From positions 5,376,001 through 5,440,000 of the forward strand of contig NZ_CP051680.1 in NCBI RefSeq assembly GCF_012849095.1: a DNA stretch of 64,000 nucleotides. Reading direction: 5' to 3'. The translations under genes and the position numbers were made by a program. Below, piece after piece: positions 51,605-63,837 of this stretch. Origin of the DNA: Cohnella herbarum. GTDB lineage: Bacteria; Bacillota; Bacilli; Paenibacillales; Paenibacillaceae. Under the pieces are notes generated by a model. That model searched no databases. It worked only from the letters and a program-made list of their open reading frames with translations, and was not told the origin of the DNA. Position 1 is the first letter of the stretch. Every line of letters begins with the position of its first letter.

Positions 51605-52027
51605 TTATTTGCCTTGTTTTCCGTTCCGGTTATTCGGACGATTTCCACGCGTTGATGAGGATGGCGGCACTCCTGTTTTCGGAGATGAACCTTTCAACAA
51701 TCCGGCTTTTCGCAGCACGTGCAGAATGCTTCCTTCCATCTCCTTATAAGGAAGAGAAAGCGCAGGCTTGCGCACGATCAGGATTAAATCCGTATCCTCC
51801 AATAGCTTGGAAGCGTTTAATCGGACAATTTCCTTCACCATTCTTCTTAATCGATTTCTTACGACGGCACCGCCCAATTTACTGCTGGCGGATACCCCCA
51901 TTCGAAAGGATCCAAGTTGCGACCGTTTGCGCCAATAAACCACGAATTGCGAGTTCGCGAACGACCGGCCGTAACGGTATACCACGTTAAAATCTTCTCT
52001 TTTGCGAAGGCGCAGCTTTCTATGCAT
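51605..52027 (-). CDS. rnpA: Ribonuclease P protein component
   Basis: A 140-residue basic protein: KLRLRKREDFNVVYRYGRSF, VSASSKLGGAVVRNRLRRMVKE (the RNR motif that binds P RNA) and DLILIVRKPA. It assists the RNA subunit in 5' tRNA maturation. About 25 extra C-terminal residues rich in Ser, Pro, Asn and Gly go beyond the usual 115. It follows rpmH but a terminator hairpin lies between them. Confidence 0.95.
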   Translation of the reverse strand: MHRKLRLRKREDFNVVYRYGRSFANSQFVVYWRKRSQLGSFRMGVSASSKLGGAVVRNRLRRMVKEIVRLNASKLLEDTDLILIVRKPALSLPYKEMEGSILHVLRKAGLLKGSSPKTGVPPSSSTRGNRPNNRNGKQGK

Positions 52028-52071
52028 CCAACACCGCCCCTAAACCTCACTTATCGAACCTGTATCGAAAG

Positions 52072-52099
52072 AAAAAAAGACCACGGCGAGTGGTCTTTC
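52072..52099 (-). terminator. Hairpin terminator between rpmH and rnpA
   Basis: On the minus strand AAAGACCAC-TCGCC-GTGGTCTTTTTTT gives a 9-bp stem with a T7 run, directly after rpmH. It would limit read-through into rnpA, letting rpmH be made in excess. Confidence 0.88.
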
Positions 52100-52105
52100 A
52101 TTAAA

Positions 52106-52240
52106 CTATGCAGTCAAAACTTTGCGACCTTTATGACGACGAGCAGCGAGAACTTTACGACCGTTCTTCGAGCTCATACGGCTACGGAAACCGTGAACCT
52201 TCTTACGTTTGCTCACATTCGGTTTAAATGTAGGACCCAT
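52106..52240 (-). CDS. rpmH: Ribosomal protein L34
   Basis: A 44-residue L34 ([37 protein letters not shown]), one of the smallest 50S proteins. The real ATG (52240) follows AAGGGGGTTGG; the longer open frame upstream is not conserved. Its position next to oriC, opposite to dnaA, is universal in this group. Confidence 0.97.
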   Translation of the reverse strand: MGPTFKPNVSKRKKVHGFRSRMSSKNGRKVLAARRHKGRKVLTA

Positions 52241-52333
52241 GATTCCAACCCCCTTACTTAAAAACTCACGTCCATCTATTAAACCACGATTGCGCCAAAA
52301 AGTCAATGAAATGAGGGTTTGCGGCAATTTAAC

Positions 52334-52636
52334 TTATTCACATGTGTATAAGATTGATTTCAAAAACGAACAAAACGGAATGCTGTCGAACATTCGCACA
52401 TCTTATCAACAATATGTAGTACTGTGCACAGTTTTCATCCACAAGTTATTGAAATTGTGGATAACAAGGTGAATTTCGTTGAATTTATAGGGTTTGTCTG
52501 CTATGATTAGTCATGACTTTTCCGGTGGATACGAACTTTTTCCCCTCATTTTATCAACACCCTGTGAATAACTTTGTGAACAAACCCCCAAATACGTGGA
52601 TATCCCTATAAATAATTCAGGGAATGGTGTGGATAA
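52334..52636. other. Replication origin oriC, part upstream of dnaA (DnaA box cluster)
   Basis: The rpmH-dnaA gap contains DnaA boxes or one-mismatch forms of TTATCCACA: TTATTCACA 52334-52342, TGTGTATAA 52343-52351, TTATCAACA 52403-52411, TCATCCACA 52435-52443, TGTGGATAA 52456-52464, TTATCAACA 52551-52559, TGTGAATAA 52563-52571 and TGTGGATAA 52628-52636. Such a cluster is the upstream half of a bipartite Firmicutes origin and also lets DnaA repress its own gene. Confidence 0.92.
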
Positions 52637-52714
52637 CTAGACCGAGCACACAATCGGCCGATCGTTCTCCGCTTATTTTTTGTCCGTGCGATGGGTTAAA
52701 GGAGAGAAATTGTC

Positions 52715-54067
52715 GTGGACAACCGCAACAACGAGGTCTGGCAACAAGTGTTGTCGGTCATCCAAACGAAGCTAAGCAAGCCCAGCTTCGACACTTGGTT
52801 CAAAGCAACAAAAGCTTCCTTCTTGAGCGATAACGTTGTCGTGGTTACCGCGCCGACGACTTTTGCCGTGGAGTGGCTGGAGACTCGTTATACGAAGCTG
52901 GTATCATCGACGCTTTCCGATTACATCGGCAGACCGGTTGAAGTGAAGTTTTCTATAGAAGAAGCGCGTCCTCCCGAACCTGTGGATCCGGCGCCTCAAT
53001 CTCAGAATTCAAGGCAAGTTGCGCTCGAAGAACCGATGATGCACATGCTTAATCCCAAATATACGTTCGATACGTTCGTCATCGGCGCGGCCAATCGTTT
53101 TGCCCATGCGGCATCCTTGGCCGTAGCTGAACTTCCGGCCAAATCCTATAATCCGTTCTTCATGTATGGCGGCGTAGGTTTGGGCAAAACTCATCTCATG
53201 CACGCTATCGGACATTATATATTGGAACACAATCCTCATATGAAGGTGCTGTACCTTTCGTCCGAGAAATTCACCAACGAGTTCATTAATGCGATCCGGG
53301 ATAACCGAGGCGAGAGCTTCCGCAACAAATATCGCAACATCGACGTTCTGCTCATTGACGATATTCAATTTCTGGCCGGTAAAGAAGGAACCCAAGAGGA
53401 ATTTTTCCATACCTTTAATGCGCTCCATGAAGAACATAAGCAAATCGTCATCTCAAGCGACCGGCCGCCCAAAGAGATTCCGACGCTCGAAGAACGACTG
53501 CGCTCCCGGTTCGAATGGGGACTTATTACCGATATCCAACCTCCGGATTTAGAGACGAGGATCGCGATTCTTCGCAAGAAAGCGAAAGCGGAAAATCTCG
53601 ATATCCCCAATGAAGCTATGATGTACATCGCGAACATGATCGATTCCAACATTCGCGAATTGGAAGGCGCCTTAATTCGCATCGTCGCCTACTCCTCTCT
53701 AACGAATCAAGACATCACCGCGCATCTGGCAGCGGAAGCGTTGAAGGATATCTTGCCGACGGGTCGCAATCGGCTCATTACAATGCAAGATATCCAGCAA
53801 CGGGTCGGCGATTACTACGGGTTGAAGCTCGAAGACTTCAAAGCGCGTAAACGTACGAAAGCCGTCGCTTTCCCGCGGCAAATCGCCATGTATCTCTCCC
53901 GCGAGCTTACGGATTACTCCCTCCCTAAGATCGGAGACGCTTTCGGCGGCCGAGATCATACGACCGTAATCCATGCTCACGAGAAGATTTCGCAGCTATT
54001 AAAAGTCGACCAGGATTTATACAAAATTATCAACAGCCTGACAGAAAAAATCAAAAATTTAACCTAA
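52715..54067 (+). CDS. dnaA: Chromosomal replication initiator DnaA
   Basis: A 450-residue initiator starting at GTG with AAAGGAG upstream. Domain I (1-85) recruits helicase partners, a short linker follows, domain III is the AAA+ core (Walker [14 protein letters not shown] near 150-162, Walker [11 protein letters not shown], sensor SSDRPPKEI), and domain IV binds DnaA boxes ([20 protein letters not shown] near the C-terminus). It opens the adjacent origin. Boxes lie on both sides of the gene. Confidence 0.98.
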   Translation: MDNRNNEVWQQVLSVIQTKLSKPSFDTWFKATKASFLSDNVVVVTAPTTFAVEWLETRYTKLVSSTLSDYIGRPVEVKFSIEEARPPEPVDPAPQSQNSRQVALEEPMMHMLNPKYTFDTFVIGAANRFAHAASLAVAELPAKSYNPFFMYGGVGLGKTHLMHAIGHYILEHNPHMKVLYLSSEKFTNEFINAIRDNRGESFRNKYRNIDVLLIDDIQFLAGKEGTQEEFFHTFNALHEEHKQIVISSDRPPKEIPTLEERLRSRFEWGLITDIQPPDLETRIAILRKKAKAENLDIPNEAMMYIANMIDSNIRELEGALIRIVAYSSLTNQDITAHLAAEALKDILPTGRNRLITMQDIQQRVGDYYGLKLEDFKARKRTKAVAFPRQIAMYLSRELTDYSLPKIGDAFGGRDHTTVIHAHEKISQLLKVDQDLYKIINSLTEKIKNLT

Positions 54068-54079
54068 AACGACACCTAG

Positions 54080-54121
54080 CGCCTATGCACAAAGAGTCCA
54101 CATGTGGATAGGCGTTATTTT
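54080..54121 (+). terminator. Likely dnaA terminator overlapping DnaA boxes
   Basis: CGCCTAT (54080-54086) pairs with ATAGGCG (54108-54114), with the inner palindrome TCCACATGTGGA, followed by TTATTTT. It ends dnaA transcription before dnaN, though some read-through is usual. Confidence 0.6.
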
Positions 54122-54182
54122 CGAGCTTTTTCGCGGTTATCCACATATTCACCGCACCTACTACGACTTAAAGATTTAAACA
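54097..54182 (+). other. oriC unwinding region downstream of dnaA: DnaA boxes, GC patch, DnaA-trios
   Basis: In order: TCCACATGTGGA with TGTGGATAG (54103-54111), TTATCCACA (54137-54145), a degenerate box TATTCACC, a GC patch CCGCAC, then CTACTACGACTTA (54158-54170) and the AT-rich AAGATTTAAACA. The CTA repeats are, on the other strand, 3'-GAT trios, the element on which DnaA assembles on single strands in B. subtilis. This is the probable site of first strand opening. Confidence 0.75.
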
Positions 54183-54263
54183 TGCTACAATAGACGCATA
54201 AACGGACATCGTCTGCAAAATTGGCGGCAGCGTTTATGTCGTAAAAATCGACGAGGTGAACCC

Positions 54264-55403
54264 ATGAAATTGACGATATTGCGGGGCGAGTTAAACGACG
54301 CGATTCAACACGTATCCAAAGCGGTTGCGTCAAGAACTACGATTCCTATACTCAGCGGCATTAAACTAGATGCAAATTTCGGGGGCGTTACCTTAACTGC
54401 GAGCGATACCGACATTTCCATACAGAGCTTTATCCCGCTTGAAACGCCGAACAAAACGATCGCGACGGTTTCCCGTCCGGGCAGCGTCGTTCTTACCGCT
54501 AAATTTTTCGTAGAGATTATTAAGAAACTTCCTCATGAAGAAGTTCATATCGAAGTCGGAGAACGATTCCAAACGTTAATAACTTCCGGAGCTACGGAAA
54601 TTCAACTCGTTGGACTAGATCCCGAAGAATTTCCCGTCCTTCCATCCGTTCAAGAAGATCAGGTCGTATCTATTCCTGGAGACTTATTAAGGGATATGAT
54701 CCGCCAAACGGTATTCGCTGTAACGACTAACGAATCGACGCCGATTTTGACCGGCGTATTATGGAACTTGCAAGACGGCGTATACAAATTCGTCGCGACC
54801 GATCGACATCGTCTGGCAAGCCGCTCCGCAACGGTCGAACTATACGACGTTCGATTTTCCAATATTGTCATTTCCGGTAAAACTTTGAACGAATTGGCGA
54901 AAATCGTTCCGGATCAGAACGTCATGGTAGATATTGTCGTAGCCGAGAACCAGGTGCTCTTCAAGCTTGGCAACGTATTGTTCTATTCAAGGATGCTGGA
55001 CGGAACTTATCCCGACACTTCCAAGATTATTCCGCAAAGCTTCAAAACAGAACTCGTCCTGAACACGAAAGCGCTCAGCGATTCGATCGATCGCGCTTAT
55101 CTGTTATCCAGAGAAGAAAAAACGAATATCGTTAGACTGGTTACGACGGACAACGGCGGTATTGAAATTTCCTCCAGCTCTTCGGAATTGGGGAAAGTAA
55201 CGGAGCAATTAAGCGTAACCGAGATGCGGGGAGAACCGCTTAAGATCGCTTTTAACTCCAAATATATGCTCGACGTTCTCAAGGTCATCGACAGCGAAGA
55301 TCTGTTTATCGGTTTTAACGGCGCGATGAGCCCGATTATCATTAAACCGAACGATCATGAGAACAGCTTGCATCTGATTCTTCCATACAGAACGACGAAC
55401 TGA
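54264..55403 (+). CDS. dnaN: DNA polymerase III sliding clamp (beta subunit)
   Basis: A 379-residue clamp with three repeated folds (MKLTILRGELNDAIQHVSKA; ESTPILTGVLWNL; the C-terminal IIIKPNDHENSLHLILPYR). Dimers encircle DNA and hold the polymerase. GACGAGGTGAACCC precedes the ATG. The start of the dnaN-yaaA-recF-remB-gyrB run; a TACAAT near 54189 could be its -10. Confidence 0.98.
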   Translation: MKLTILRGELNDAIQHVSKAVASRTTIPILSGIKLDANFGGVTLTASDTDISIQSFIPLETPNKTIATVSRPGSVVLTAKFFVEIIKKLPHEEVHIEVGERFQTLITSGATEIQLVGLDPEEFPVLPSVQEDQVVSIPGDLLRDMIRQTVFAVTTNESTPILTGVLWNLQDGVYKFVATDRHRLASRSATVELYDVRFSNIVISGKTLNELAKIVPDQNVMVDIVVAENQVLFKLGNVLFYSRMLDGTYPDTSKIIPQSFKTELVLNTKALSDSIDRAYLLSREEKTNIVRLVTTDNGGIEISSSSSELGKVTEQLSVTEMRGEPLKIAFNSKYMLDVLKVIDSEDLFIGFNGAMSPIIIKPNDHENSLHLILPYRTTN

Positions 55404-55413
55404 GGCGCCGAAG

Positions 55414-55629
55414 ATGAAAAGTATCGGAATTTCGACGGAATACATCACGTTAGGACAATTCCTCAAGCTTGCGGAATGCATCGGTACGGGCGGGGAAGTT
55501 AAACATTTCCTGCAGGAAAATAGCGTTCTAATCAACGGGGAGCCTGACAATCGCAGGGGACGGAAACTTAGAGTCGGAGATCTCGTAGAAGTAGAAGGTG
55601 CCGGATCCTTTACGATCGGGACCCGTTAA
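55414..55629 (+). CDS. yaaA: S4-domain protein YaaA (RlbA)
   Basis: A 71-residue protein with one S4-like RNA-binding domain (ITLGQFLKLAECIGTGGEVK; VLINGEPDNRRGRKLRVGDLVEV). The B. subtilis counterpart takes part in 50S assembly or regulation. The gene lies 10 bases after dnaN and before recF, as in nearly all Bacilli. Confidence 0.93.
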   Translation: MKSIGISTEYITLGQFLKLAECIGTGGEVKHFLQENSVLINGEPDNRRGRKLRVGDLVEVEGAGSFTIGTR

Positions 55630-55674
55630 ATTCCGGCGTGGCGGCTCCGAAGTCGGATGGAGAGGGAATATCCA

Positions 55675-56793
55675 ATGCAGTTGAACACGTTGGAGCTTCA
55701 AGGCTATCGTAATTATGAGTCACTAAAGCTATCGACAGAGGGCGGCGTTAATATTTTCATCGGGCCTAACGCCCAAGGGAAAACCAATCTGATCGAAGCC
55801 ATACATGTATTGTCCTTAACGAAATCCCATCGGACCTCGAAGGATAAAGAATTAATAGGCTGGAATCAAACCGCCGCGGTAATTAGAGCCCAGATGACTC
55901 GTAAAATGGGCGATGTCAGCTTGGAACTGCAATTGTCGGCGCAAGGAAAGAAAGCCAAAGTCAACGGACTCGAACAACGTAAGCTAAGCGGGTTCGTCGG
56001 AACCTTGAACGTAGTGCTATTCGCGCCCGAAGATCTGGATATCGTTAAGGGAGCACCGGGTGTGCGCCGCCGGTTCATGGACATGGAAATCGGTCAGGTG
56101 CATCCCGGTTATTTGTACGACATGCAGCAGTACCAGAGAATTTTGCAGCAGAGGAACAATTATCTGAAGTCGACCGACATTCATCGGGCTTCGCCGGAAA
56201 TGTTGGACGTGTGGAACGAACAACTTGCGACGTCAGGTGTTAAAATGATGCAAAAAAGGAAAAACTTCATCATACAGCTGCAAAAGTGGGCGGAGAAAAT
56301 ACATGCCGGAATCACTGGCGGTAACGAACACTTCACGGTGGAGTACAAGCCCTCTTTCGGAACCTCAACTGGAATCGATAACCAAGATCAATCTTCTTTA
56401 TTCGGGCAATTTATGTTAAAGTTATCACAAGGCAAGGAACAAGAATTTCGGCGAGGCATGACGCTTACCGGTCCCCATCGGGATGATCTGAGTTTCGCGA
56501 TCAACGGCAAGGACGTTCAGTCGTTCGGATCCCAAGGACAGCAGCGCACCGCGGCACTGTCGTTAAAGCTGGCGGAATTGGAATTGATGCACGAAGAAAT
56601 CGGGGAATACCCCCTATTGCTGCTGGACGATGTTCTATCGGAACTGGATCAAACCCGGCAAACTCAATTGATCGAGACTTTTCAAAGCCGAGTGCAGACC
56701 TTCATAACGACAACAGGATTGGAAAGCGTCAACATGAGTCGCTTGAAGGATGCTTCTATATTTCACGTAAGAAACGGCCAATTGCTGCGCTAA
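55675..56793 (+). CDS. recF: DNA replication/repair protein RecF
   Basis: A 372-residue SMC-like ATPase: NTLELQGYRNYESLKL, Walker A GPNAQGKTNLIEA, signature SFGSQGQQRTAALSLKLAE and Walker B PLLLLDDVLSELD. It helps load RecA at gaps. The ATG at 55675 follows GGAGAGGGAATATCC; a start 6 codons earlier lacks a site. Confidence 0.97.
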   Translation: MQLNTLELQGYRNYESLKLSTEGGVNIFIGPNAQGKTNLIEAIHVLSLTKSHRTSKDKELIGWNQTAAVIRAQMTRKMGDVSLELQLSAQGKKAKVNGLEQRKLSGFVGTLNVVLFAPEDLDIVKGAPGVRRRFMDMEIGQVHPGYLYDMQQYQRILQQRNNYLKSTDIHRASPEMLDVWNEQLATSGVKMMQKRKNFIIQLQKWAEKIHAGITGGNEHFTVEYKPSFGTSTGIDNQDQSSLFGQFMLKLSQGKEQEFRRGMTLTGPHRDDLSFAINGKDVQSFGSQGQQRTAALSLKLAELELMHEEIGEYPLLLLDDVLSELDQTRQTQLIETFQSRVQTFITTTGLESVNMSRLKDASIFHVRNGQLLR

Positions 56794-56811
56794 TGTAAGA
56801 GGAGGAACTCC

Positions 56812-59101
<2,290 letters not shown>

Positions 59102-59141
59102 CATTCTCACCTTGTAGCCGACAAGTAAAGAGCAGAATAAA

Positions 59142-59175
59142 GCAGGGGGTATCTCTAGAGAGAGATACCCCCTGC
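59142..59175. terminator. Bidirectional hairpin between gyrB and the YheC/YheD-like gene
   Basis: GCAGGGGGTATCTCT and AGAGATACCCCCTGC form a perfect 15-bp stem around AGAG. T-runs are short on either side, but it is at the convergent end of two genes, which supports a terminator role. Confidence 0.8.
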
Positions 59176-59178
59176 GGA

Positions 59179-59952
59179 TTACGTTTTGCGTTTGCGAACT
59201 CCGAACCTTCCGTAGGCAACAGCGTAAGAATAGATTCTTCGGAACACCGAACGGGTCGGCAATTTCTTGAATAGAAACGGATCGGGCAACGTATTAACCT
59301 CGAGAATCCAAGGTTTCAGGCTGCGATCGATAGCGACGTCTACTCCGATTTCTTTAATTCTTGGAAATCTCTTCTCCAACGCGACGGCGATATCTACCCC
59401 GAGTTTGCGGAGACGCGCTTCGTAGGAACGATATTGCTCCGCGGTAAGGTAGTTCTTTAATAAAACAGTAACAGGCATAGGAGTTCCCCCGGCGTGATAA
59501 TTGGTGACGATTTTGCGCGGGTGGGCTACCCGTCCGATCATACCGGTCGTTTCCCATCGCGAGCGAGGGTTTTTCTGAACCATCACCCTGAGATCGAATC
59601 TTCTACCGGAATGCTTTAAGAGATGGATGCCTTGCTGGGCCAAATAGGGTTTGTTTTTCTTCACGAGCAATAGCTTGTCGAACATCTCGTCGAATCCGAC
59701 GAAGGAAAATTTCGTTTCGCCGGATTGAAAGAAGTAGGGTCTGTTCGCTCCGATTCTCTTCTCGACGCGGATGACCCCGTTGCCGAAAGTGCCGTCTACC
59801 GGTTTCACGTAGATCATTTCGAATTGATCGAGCATTCGTTGGACGGTCGACCGCCCGAAGTCGTTTGTCGTTGGAACGTATTCTTTAAGAACGGGATTGG
59901 CGAGAAGCGCATTGGTCTTGGCCGTCTTACTGCGGACGCGTTGAATCGACAT
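59179..59952 (-). CDS. YheC/YheD-family ATP-grasp protein (spore coat associated)
   Basis: A 257-residue ATP-grasp protein with YVKPVDGTFGNGVIRVEK (ATP-binding Lys/Gly loop), GRRFDLRVMVQK and the metal site IGVDVAIDR with LKPWILEVNTLPDP (E-x-N). YheC/YheD proteins are linked to the endospore coat in Bacillus. It is the only minus-strand gene right of oriC, lying between gyrB and gyrA, a position seen in Paenibacillaceae but not in B. subtilis. Confidence 0.88.
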   Translation of the reverse strand: MSIQRVRSKTAKTNALLANPVLKEYVPTTNDFGRSTVQRMLDQFEMIYVKPVDGTFGNGVIRVEKRIGANRPYFFQSGETKFSFVGFDEMFDKLLLVKKNKPYLAQQGIHLLKHSGRRFDLRVMVQKNPRSRWETTGMIGRVAHPRKIVTNYHAGGTPMPVTVLLKNYLTAEQYRSYEARLRKLGVDIAVALEKRFPRIKEIGVDVAIDRSLKPWILEVNTLPDPFLFKKLPTRSVFRRIYSYAVAYGRFGVRKRKT

Positions 59953-60094
59953 ACGGGGACATCCAACCTTTCCCTTCGGCAGTATGATATAATGGACTTA
60001 TTGTATATTTTCTAATCTATGACGGAAAACGCCCTGCGGTGTGCAACCGTAAGTGCGTTCTTATCCGCTTGTATATTTGTTAAGGAGGATCTTC

Positions 60095-62572
60095 ATGTCG
60101 GAAGAACAACGCTCCCAAGTCCGTGACCGCGATATAGGGGTCGAGATGCGGGAATCGTTCATGGATTACGCTATGAGTATTATCGTCAGCCGGGCTTTGC
60201 CGGATGTTCGCGATGGCTTGAAGCCCGTTCATAGACGTATTCTCTATGCGATGTCTGAATTGGGAATGTCCCCGGACAAGCCTTACAAGAAATCGGCAAG
60301 AATCGTCGGAGAAGTCATCGGTAAGTATCATCCGCATGGCGACTCTCCGATCTATGAAGCCATGGTACGGATGGCGCAAGACTTCTCGCTCCGTTACATG
60401 TTGGTCGACGGTCATGGGAACTTCGGTTCCGTAGACGGCGACTTTGCCGCAGCTATGCGGTATACGGAAGCTCGTCTTTCCAAGATCGCCATGGAAATGC
60501 TTCGGGACATCAACAAGGAAACCATCGATTACAGACCGAACTACGACGGCGAGGAAATCGAGCCCGTCGTACTGCCAGCAAGATATCCGAACTTGCTCGT
60601 TAACGGAAATACGGGTATCGCGGTCGGGATGGCGACGAATATTCCGCCCCACAATCTGCGCGAGGTCATCGAAGGAACGCAAGCGTTATTGCGCGATCCG
60701 GAATTAACTCCGTATGACTTGATGGAATTCGTAAAGGGACCGGATTTCCCTACGGCGGGTCTTATCCTTGGCCGGGTCGGCATCCGTCAAGCTTACGCGA
60801 CGGGACGCGGATCGGTTACGATGCGCGCAAGGGCAACGATCGAAGAGAACAACGGCAAAGCCCGCATTCTCGTTCACGAGATCCCTTACCAAGTCAATAA
60901 AGCGAGGCTCGTGGAGAAGATCGCCGAGCTCGTGCGCGAGAAGAAGATCGACGGAATTACCGATCTTCGCGACGAATCCGACCGTAACGGAATGCGCATC
61001 GTCATCGAATTGCGTCGCGACGTAACACCTACTGTCGTATTGAACAACTTGTACAAGCAAACCCAGATGCAGACAAGCTTCGGGGTTAACATGCTCGCGC
61101 TCGTTAACAACGAGCCGAAGGTACTTAACTTAAAAGACGTGCTTCATCACTACATCAAGCATCAAGTCGAAGTTATACGTCGCCGTACGGAATACGATCT
61201 GAAAAAGGCGGAAGCGCGCGCGCACATTCTGGAAGGATTGCGTATCGCCCTGGATCATCTGGATGAGGTTATCGCGCTTATTCGCGCTTCCCGCACGGCG
61301 GAAGAAGCACGCGAAGGCTTGATTACGCGATTCGGACTTTCGGCAGATCAAGCACAAGCGATTCTCGATATGCGTCTGCAACGCCTTACGGGCTTGGAAC
61401 GCGAGAAGATCGAGCAAGAATATAACGAGTTGCAGGCGAAGATCGCGGAATATAAAGCGATTCTCGCGGACGAGAGCCTCGTAAACGAGATCATCCACGA
61501 TGAGCTCGAAGAGATTAAGCTCAAATATGGAGACGAGCGCCGTACCGAAATTACGGTAAGCGACGATGAAATATTGGATGAAGATCTCATTCCGCGCGAT
61601 GACGTTGTCGTAACGATGACGCATACCGGCTATATTAAGCGGCTTCCCGTTTCCACCTATCGCAGCCAGAAACGCGGCGGTAGAGGGATTATGGGAATGG
61701 GGACCAAGGACGACGATTTCATCGAAAATCTATTCGTCTCCAATACGCATCATTACCTGCTGTTCTTTACGAACAAAGGTCGCGTATTCCGAATGAAAGC
61801 CTATGAGATTCCGGATCTGAGCCGGACGGCTCGCGGTACGCCGATCATCAACCTGATCCAGATCGAGCAAGGCGAGACGATCAATGCGGTTATCCCGGTT
61901 GAATCGTTCGAGCCGAACCAGTTCCTCTTCTTCGCAACCCGCAACGGTATCGTGAAGAAGACGCCTCTCGACGATTACTCGAACATCCGTAAGGTCGGTT
62001 TAATCGCGATTTCCTTGCGCGAAGACGACGATTTGATCGGCGTGAAGCTGACGGATGGCGAACGCGAGATCGTCATGGGTACGAGCCAAGGGATGTCCAT
62101 TCGTTTCTCCGAGCAGGATGTAAGAGCAATGGGTCGTTCGGCAACCGGCGTTAAAGGGATCCAACTGGACGAAGACGACAAAGTAATCGATATGGACATC
62201 GTGCAGCCGGATAAAGAAGTTCTGATCGTAACGGCTAAAGGATACGGCAAACGGACTCCGATGACGGAATATCGCATTCAAACCCGCGGCGGTAAAGGGA
62301 TTAAAACCTTGAACGTGACGGAGAAGAATGGGGTCATCGTAGGCTTGAAAGTCGTTCAAGACGATGAAGACTTGATGATCATGACGTCCTCGGGAACATT
62401 GATCCGTACGAGCATGTCCGGGATTAATACGATGGGCCGGATAACCCAAGGCGTTAAATTGATTAATATCCGCGATGAAGATTCCGTGGCCACGGTAGCT
62501 AGGGCTCCGCGAAGCGAGGATTCGGATACGGATTCTGAAGAAGTTGAGGGCGATTCGGAAGACAACGCATAG
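60095..62572 (+). CDS. gyrA: DNA gyrase subunit A
   Basis: An 825-residue subunit. [39 protein letters not shown] and [11 protein letters not shown] (the catalytic Tyr cleaves DNA) form the breakage-reunion domain; the GyrA box QKRGGRG begins the beta-pinwheel domain that wraps DNA. The tail is acidic ([17 protein letters not shown]). TAAGGAGG sits right before the ATG at 60095. The QRDR residues read GDSPI. Confidence 0.98.
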   Translation: MSEEQRSQVRDRDIGVEMRESFMDYAMSIIVSRALPDVRDGLKPVHRRILYAMSELGMSPDKPYKKSARIVGEVIGKYHPHGDSPIYEAMVRMAQDFSLRYMLVDGHGNFGSVDGDFAAAMRYTEARLSKIAMEMLRDINKETIDYRPNYDGEEIEPVVLPARYPNLLVNGNTGIAVGMATNIPPHNLREVIEGTQALLRDPELTPYDLMEFVKGPDFPTAGLILGRVGIRQAYATGRGSVTMRARATIEENNGKARILVHEIPYQVNKARLVEKIAELVREKKIDGITDLRDESDRNGMRIVIELRRDVTPTVVLNNLYKQTQMQTSFGVNMLALVNNEPKVLNLKDVLHHYIKHQVEVIRRRTEYDLKKAEARAHILEGLRIALDHLDEVIALIRASRTAEEAREGLITRFGLSADQAQAILDMRLQRLTGLEREKIEQEYNELQAKIAEYKAILADESLVNEIIHDELEEIKLKYGDERRTEITVSDDEILDEDLIPRDDVVVTMTHTGYIKRLPVSTYRSQKRGGRGIMGMGTKDDDFIENLFVSNTHHYLLFFTNKGRVFRMKAYEIPDLSRTARGTPIINLIQIEQGETINAVIPVESFEPNQFLFFATRNGIVKKTPLDDYSNIRKVGLIAISLREDDDLIGVKLTDGEREIVMGTSQGMSIRFSEQDVRAMGRSATGVKGIQLDEDDKVIDMDIVQPDKEVLIVTAKGYGKRTPMTEYRIQTRGGKGIKTLNVTEKNGVIVGLKVVQDDEDLMIMTSSGTLIRTSMSGINTMGRITQGVKLINIRDEDSVATVARAPRSEDSDTDSEEVEGDSEDNA

Positions 62573-62608
62573 TTGTCTTCTTGAATGGCTAAGGGAGAGG
62601 GAAGCACC

Positions 62609-63685
62609 ATGCCGATCATTCCGATAACGCAGATTCAGGTTGGCGATCGACTTGGCAGTGATGTTCAGACTCCTCTCGGAAGCGTGCTGCTGCAGCAAGG
62701 TCGCGTCCTGTCGGATAGAGATGCCGAGATCTTGCAAGCTTATATGATTCCGAGCGTGGATATTATCCGCAACGGTCTTGAAGAGCAGAGATCGGATACA
62801 GCCGCCGAGGAAATGGCGGCTACGGTCGAAGTGAAACTGACGTCCTTGCAGCATGAGTTTCTGAACATGGAGAAGTTGTTTAAGAGAATCATGTCCATGC
62901 TTAGCTCCGGGCTGAAGCTTCCCGTACTCGATTTGCGTAACGGCCTTAACGCGCTAATCGATTTTATGGACGAATACAACGTGTTAACTTTTCTCGCGCC
63001 TCAGTCGCCGGGAACCGTTGACGTATTGGTTCGAAACAGCGTCCTCTGCGCCATGACTTCTTATCAATTGGCGAAGTGGAACAAGATGCCCGAGAAAGAT
63101 TGGCTCCCGATTGCCATGGCCGGCTTGTTGCACGATATCGGCAACATTAGAGTAGACCAGGCGATCCTTAACAAGCCTACTCGTCTTACTTCGGAAGAAG
63201 TGCAAGAGATGAGACAGCATACCGTATACGGATTCAGAATGCTCGAAGGAAGTACTTCGATGAATCAAGGCGTATGGCTAACGGCGCTTCAGCATCATGA
63301 GCGGATTGACGGGAGCGGCTACCCGATGAAGGTTAAAGGGGATAAAATACATCCTTACGCCAAAATTGTCGCGATCGCCGACGTGTATCACGCCATGACC
63401 TCGAATCGTAACTATCGCAAAGCGGAATCGCCTTACCTCGTGCTTGAGGAATTGCATTCCGGTTCCTTCGGAAAGCTCGATCCTCTATATGTGCAGACAT
63501 TTATAGAGAGAACGACGCAATTTCATAACGGGGTTTTCGTGAAATTGAACAACGGGAACGTCGGCGAGATCGTGTTCACGGACCGAAACCACCCTACCCG
63601 GCCAATGGTGTCGATTAACGGTCAGATCGTTAATCTAGGCCAGAACCGCCAATTGTTCATTTGCGAGGTTTTTGCTACGAAATAA
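62609..63685 (+). CDS. HD-GYP domain protein
   Basis: A 358-residue protein. An N-terminal linker region (IPITQIQVGDRLGSDVQTPL) resembling the DUF3391-like start of HD-GYP proteins is followed by the HD-GYP domain (about 130-290): GLLHDIGNIRVD (HD), HHERIDGSGYP (GYP). These proteins degrade cyclic-di-GMP. The ATG at 62609 follows GGGAGAGGGAAG; the longer frame has no site. It is 36 bases after gyrA and may be co-transcribed with it. Confidence 0.9.
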   Translation: MPIIPITQIQVGDRLGSDVQTPLGSVLLQQGRVLSDRDAEILQAYMIPSVDIIRNGLEEQRSDTAAEEMAATVEVKLTSLQHEFLNMEKLFKRIMSMLSSGLKLPVLDLRNGLNALIDFMDEYNVLTFLAPQSPGTVDVLVRNSVLCAMTSYQLAKWNKMPEKDWLPIAMAGLLHDIGNIRVDQAILNKPTRLTSEEVQEMRQHTVYGFRMLEGSTSMNQGVWLTALQHHERIDGSGYPMKVKGDKIHPYAKIVAIADVYHAMTSNRNYRKAESPYLVLEELHSGSFGKLDPLYVQTFIERTTQFHNGVFVKLNNGNVGEIVFTDRNHPTRPMVSINGQIVNLGQNRQLFICEVFATK

Positions 63686-63730
63686 AGTCCGTGAACCTAT
63701 ACAAGTTAATAGTGGTTTGGAGAATCGGAG

Positions 63731-63789
63731 ACGCCGAATTAGGACTTGCGCTTTCATTAGAGAGCGTAAGACCTGTCCGGCGTTTTTTT
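63731..63789 (+). terminator. Terminator after the HD-GYP gene
   Basis: ACGCCG and CGGCGT with inner CTTGCGCT/AGCGTAAG pairing form a long stem, followed by TTTTTTT. It ends the gyrA-HD-GYP transcript. Confidence 0.85.
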
Positions 63790-63837
63790 GCAGAATTAAG
63801 AATACATATCTTATAGCGGAAATGGAGGTGGATGACA

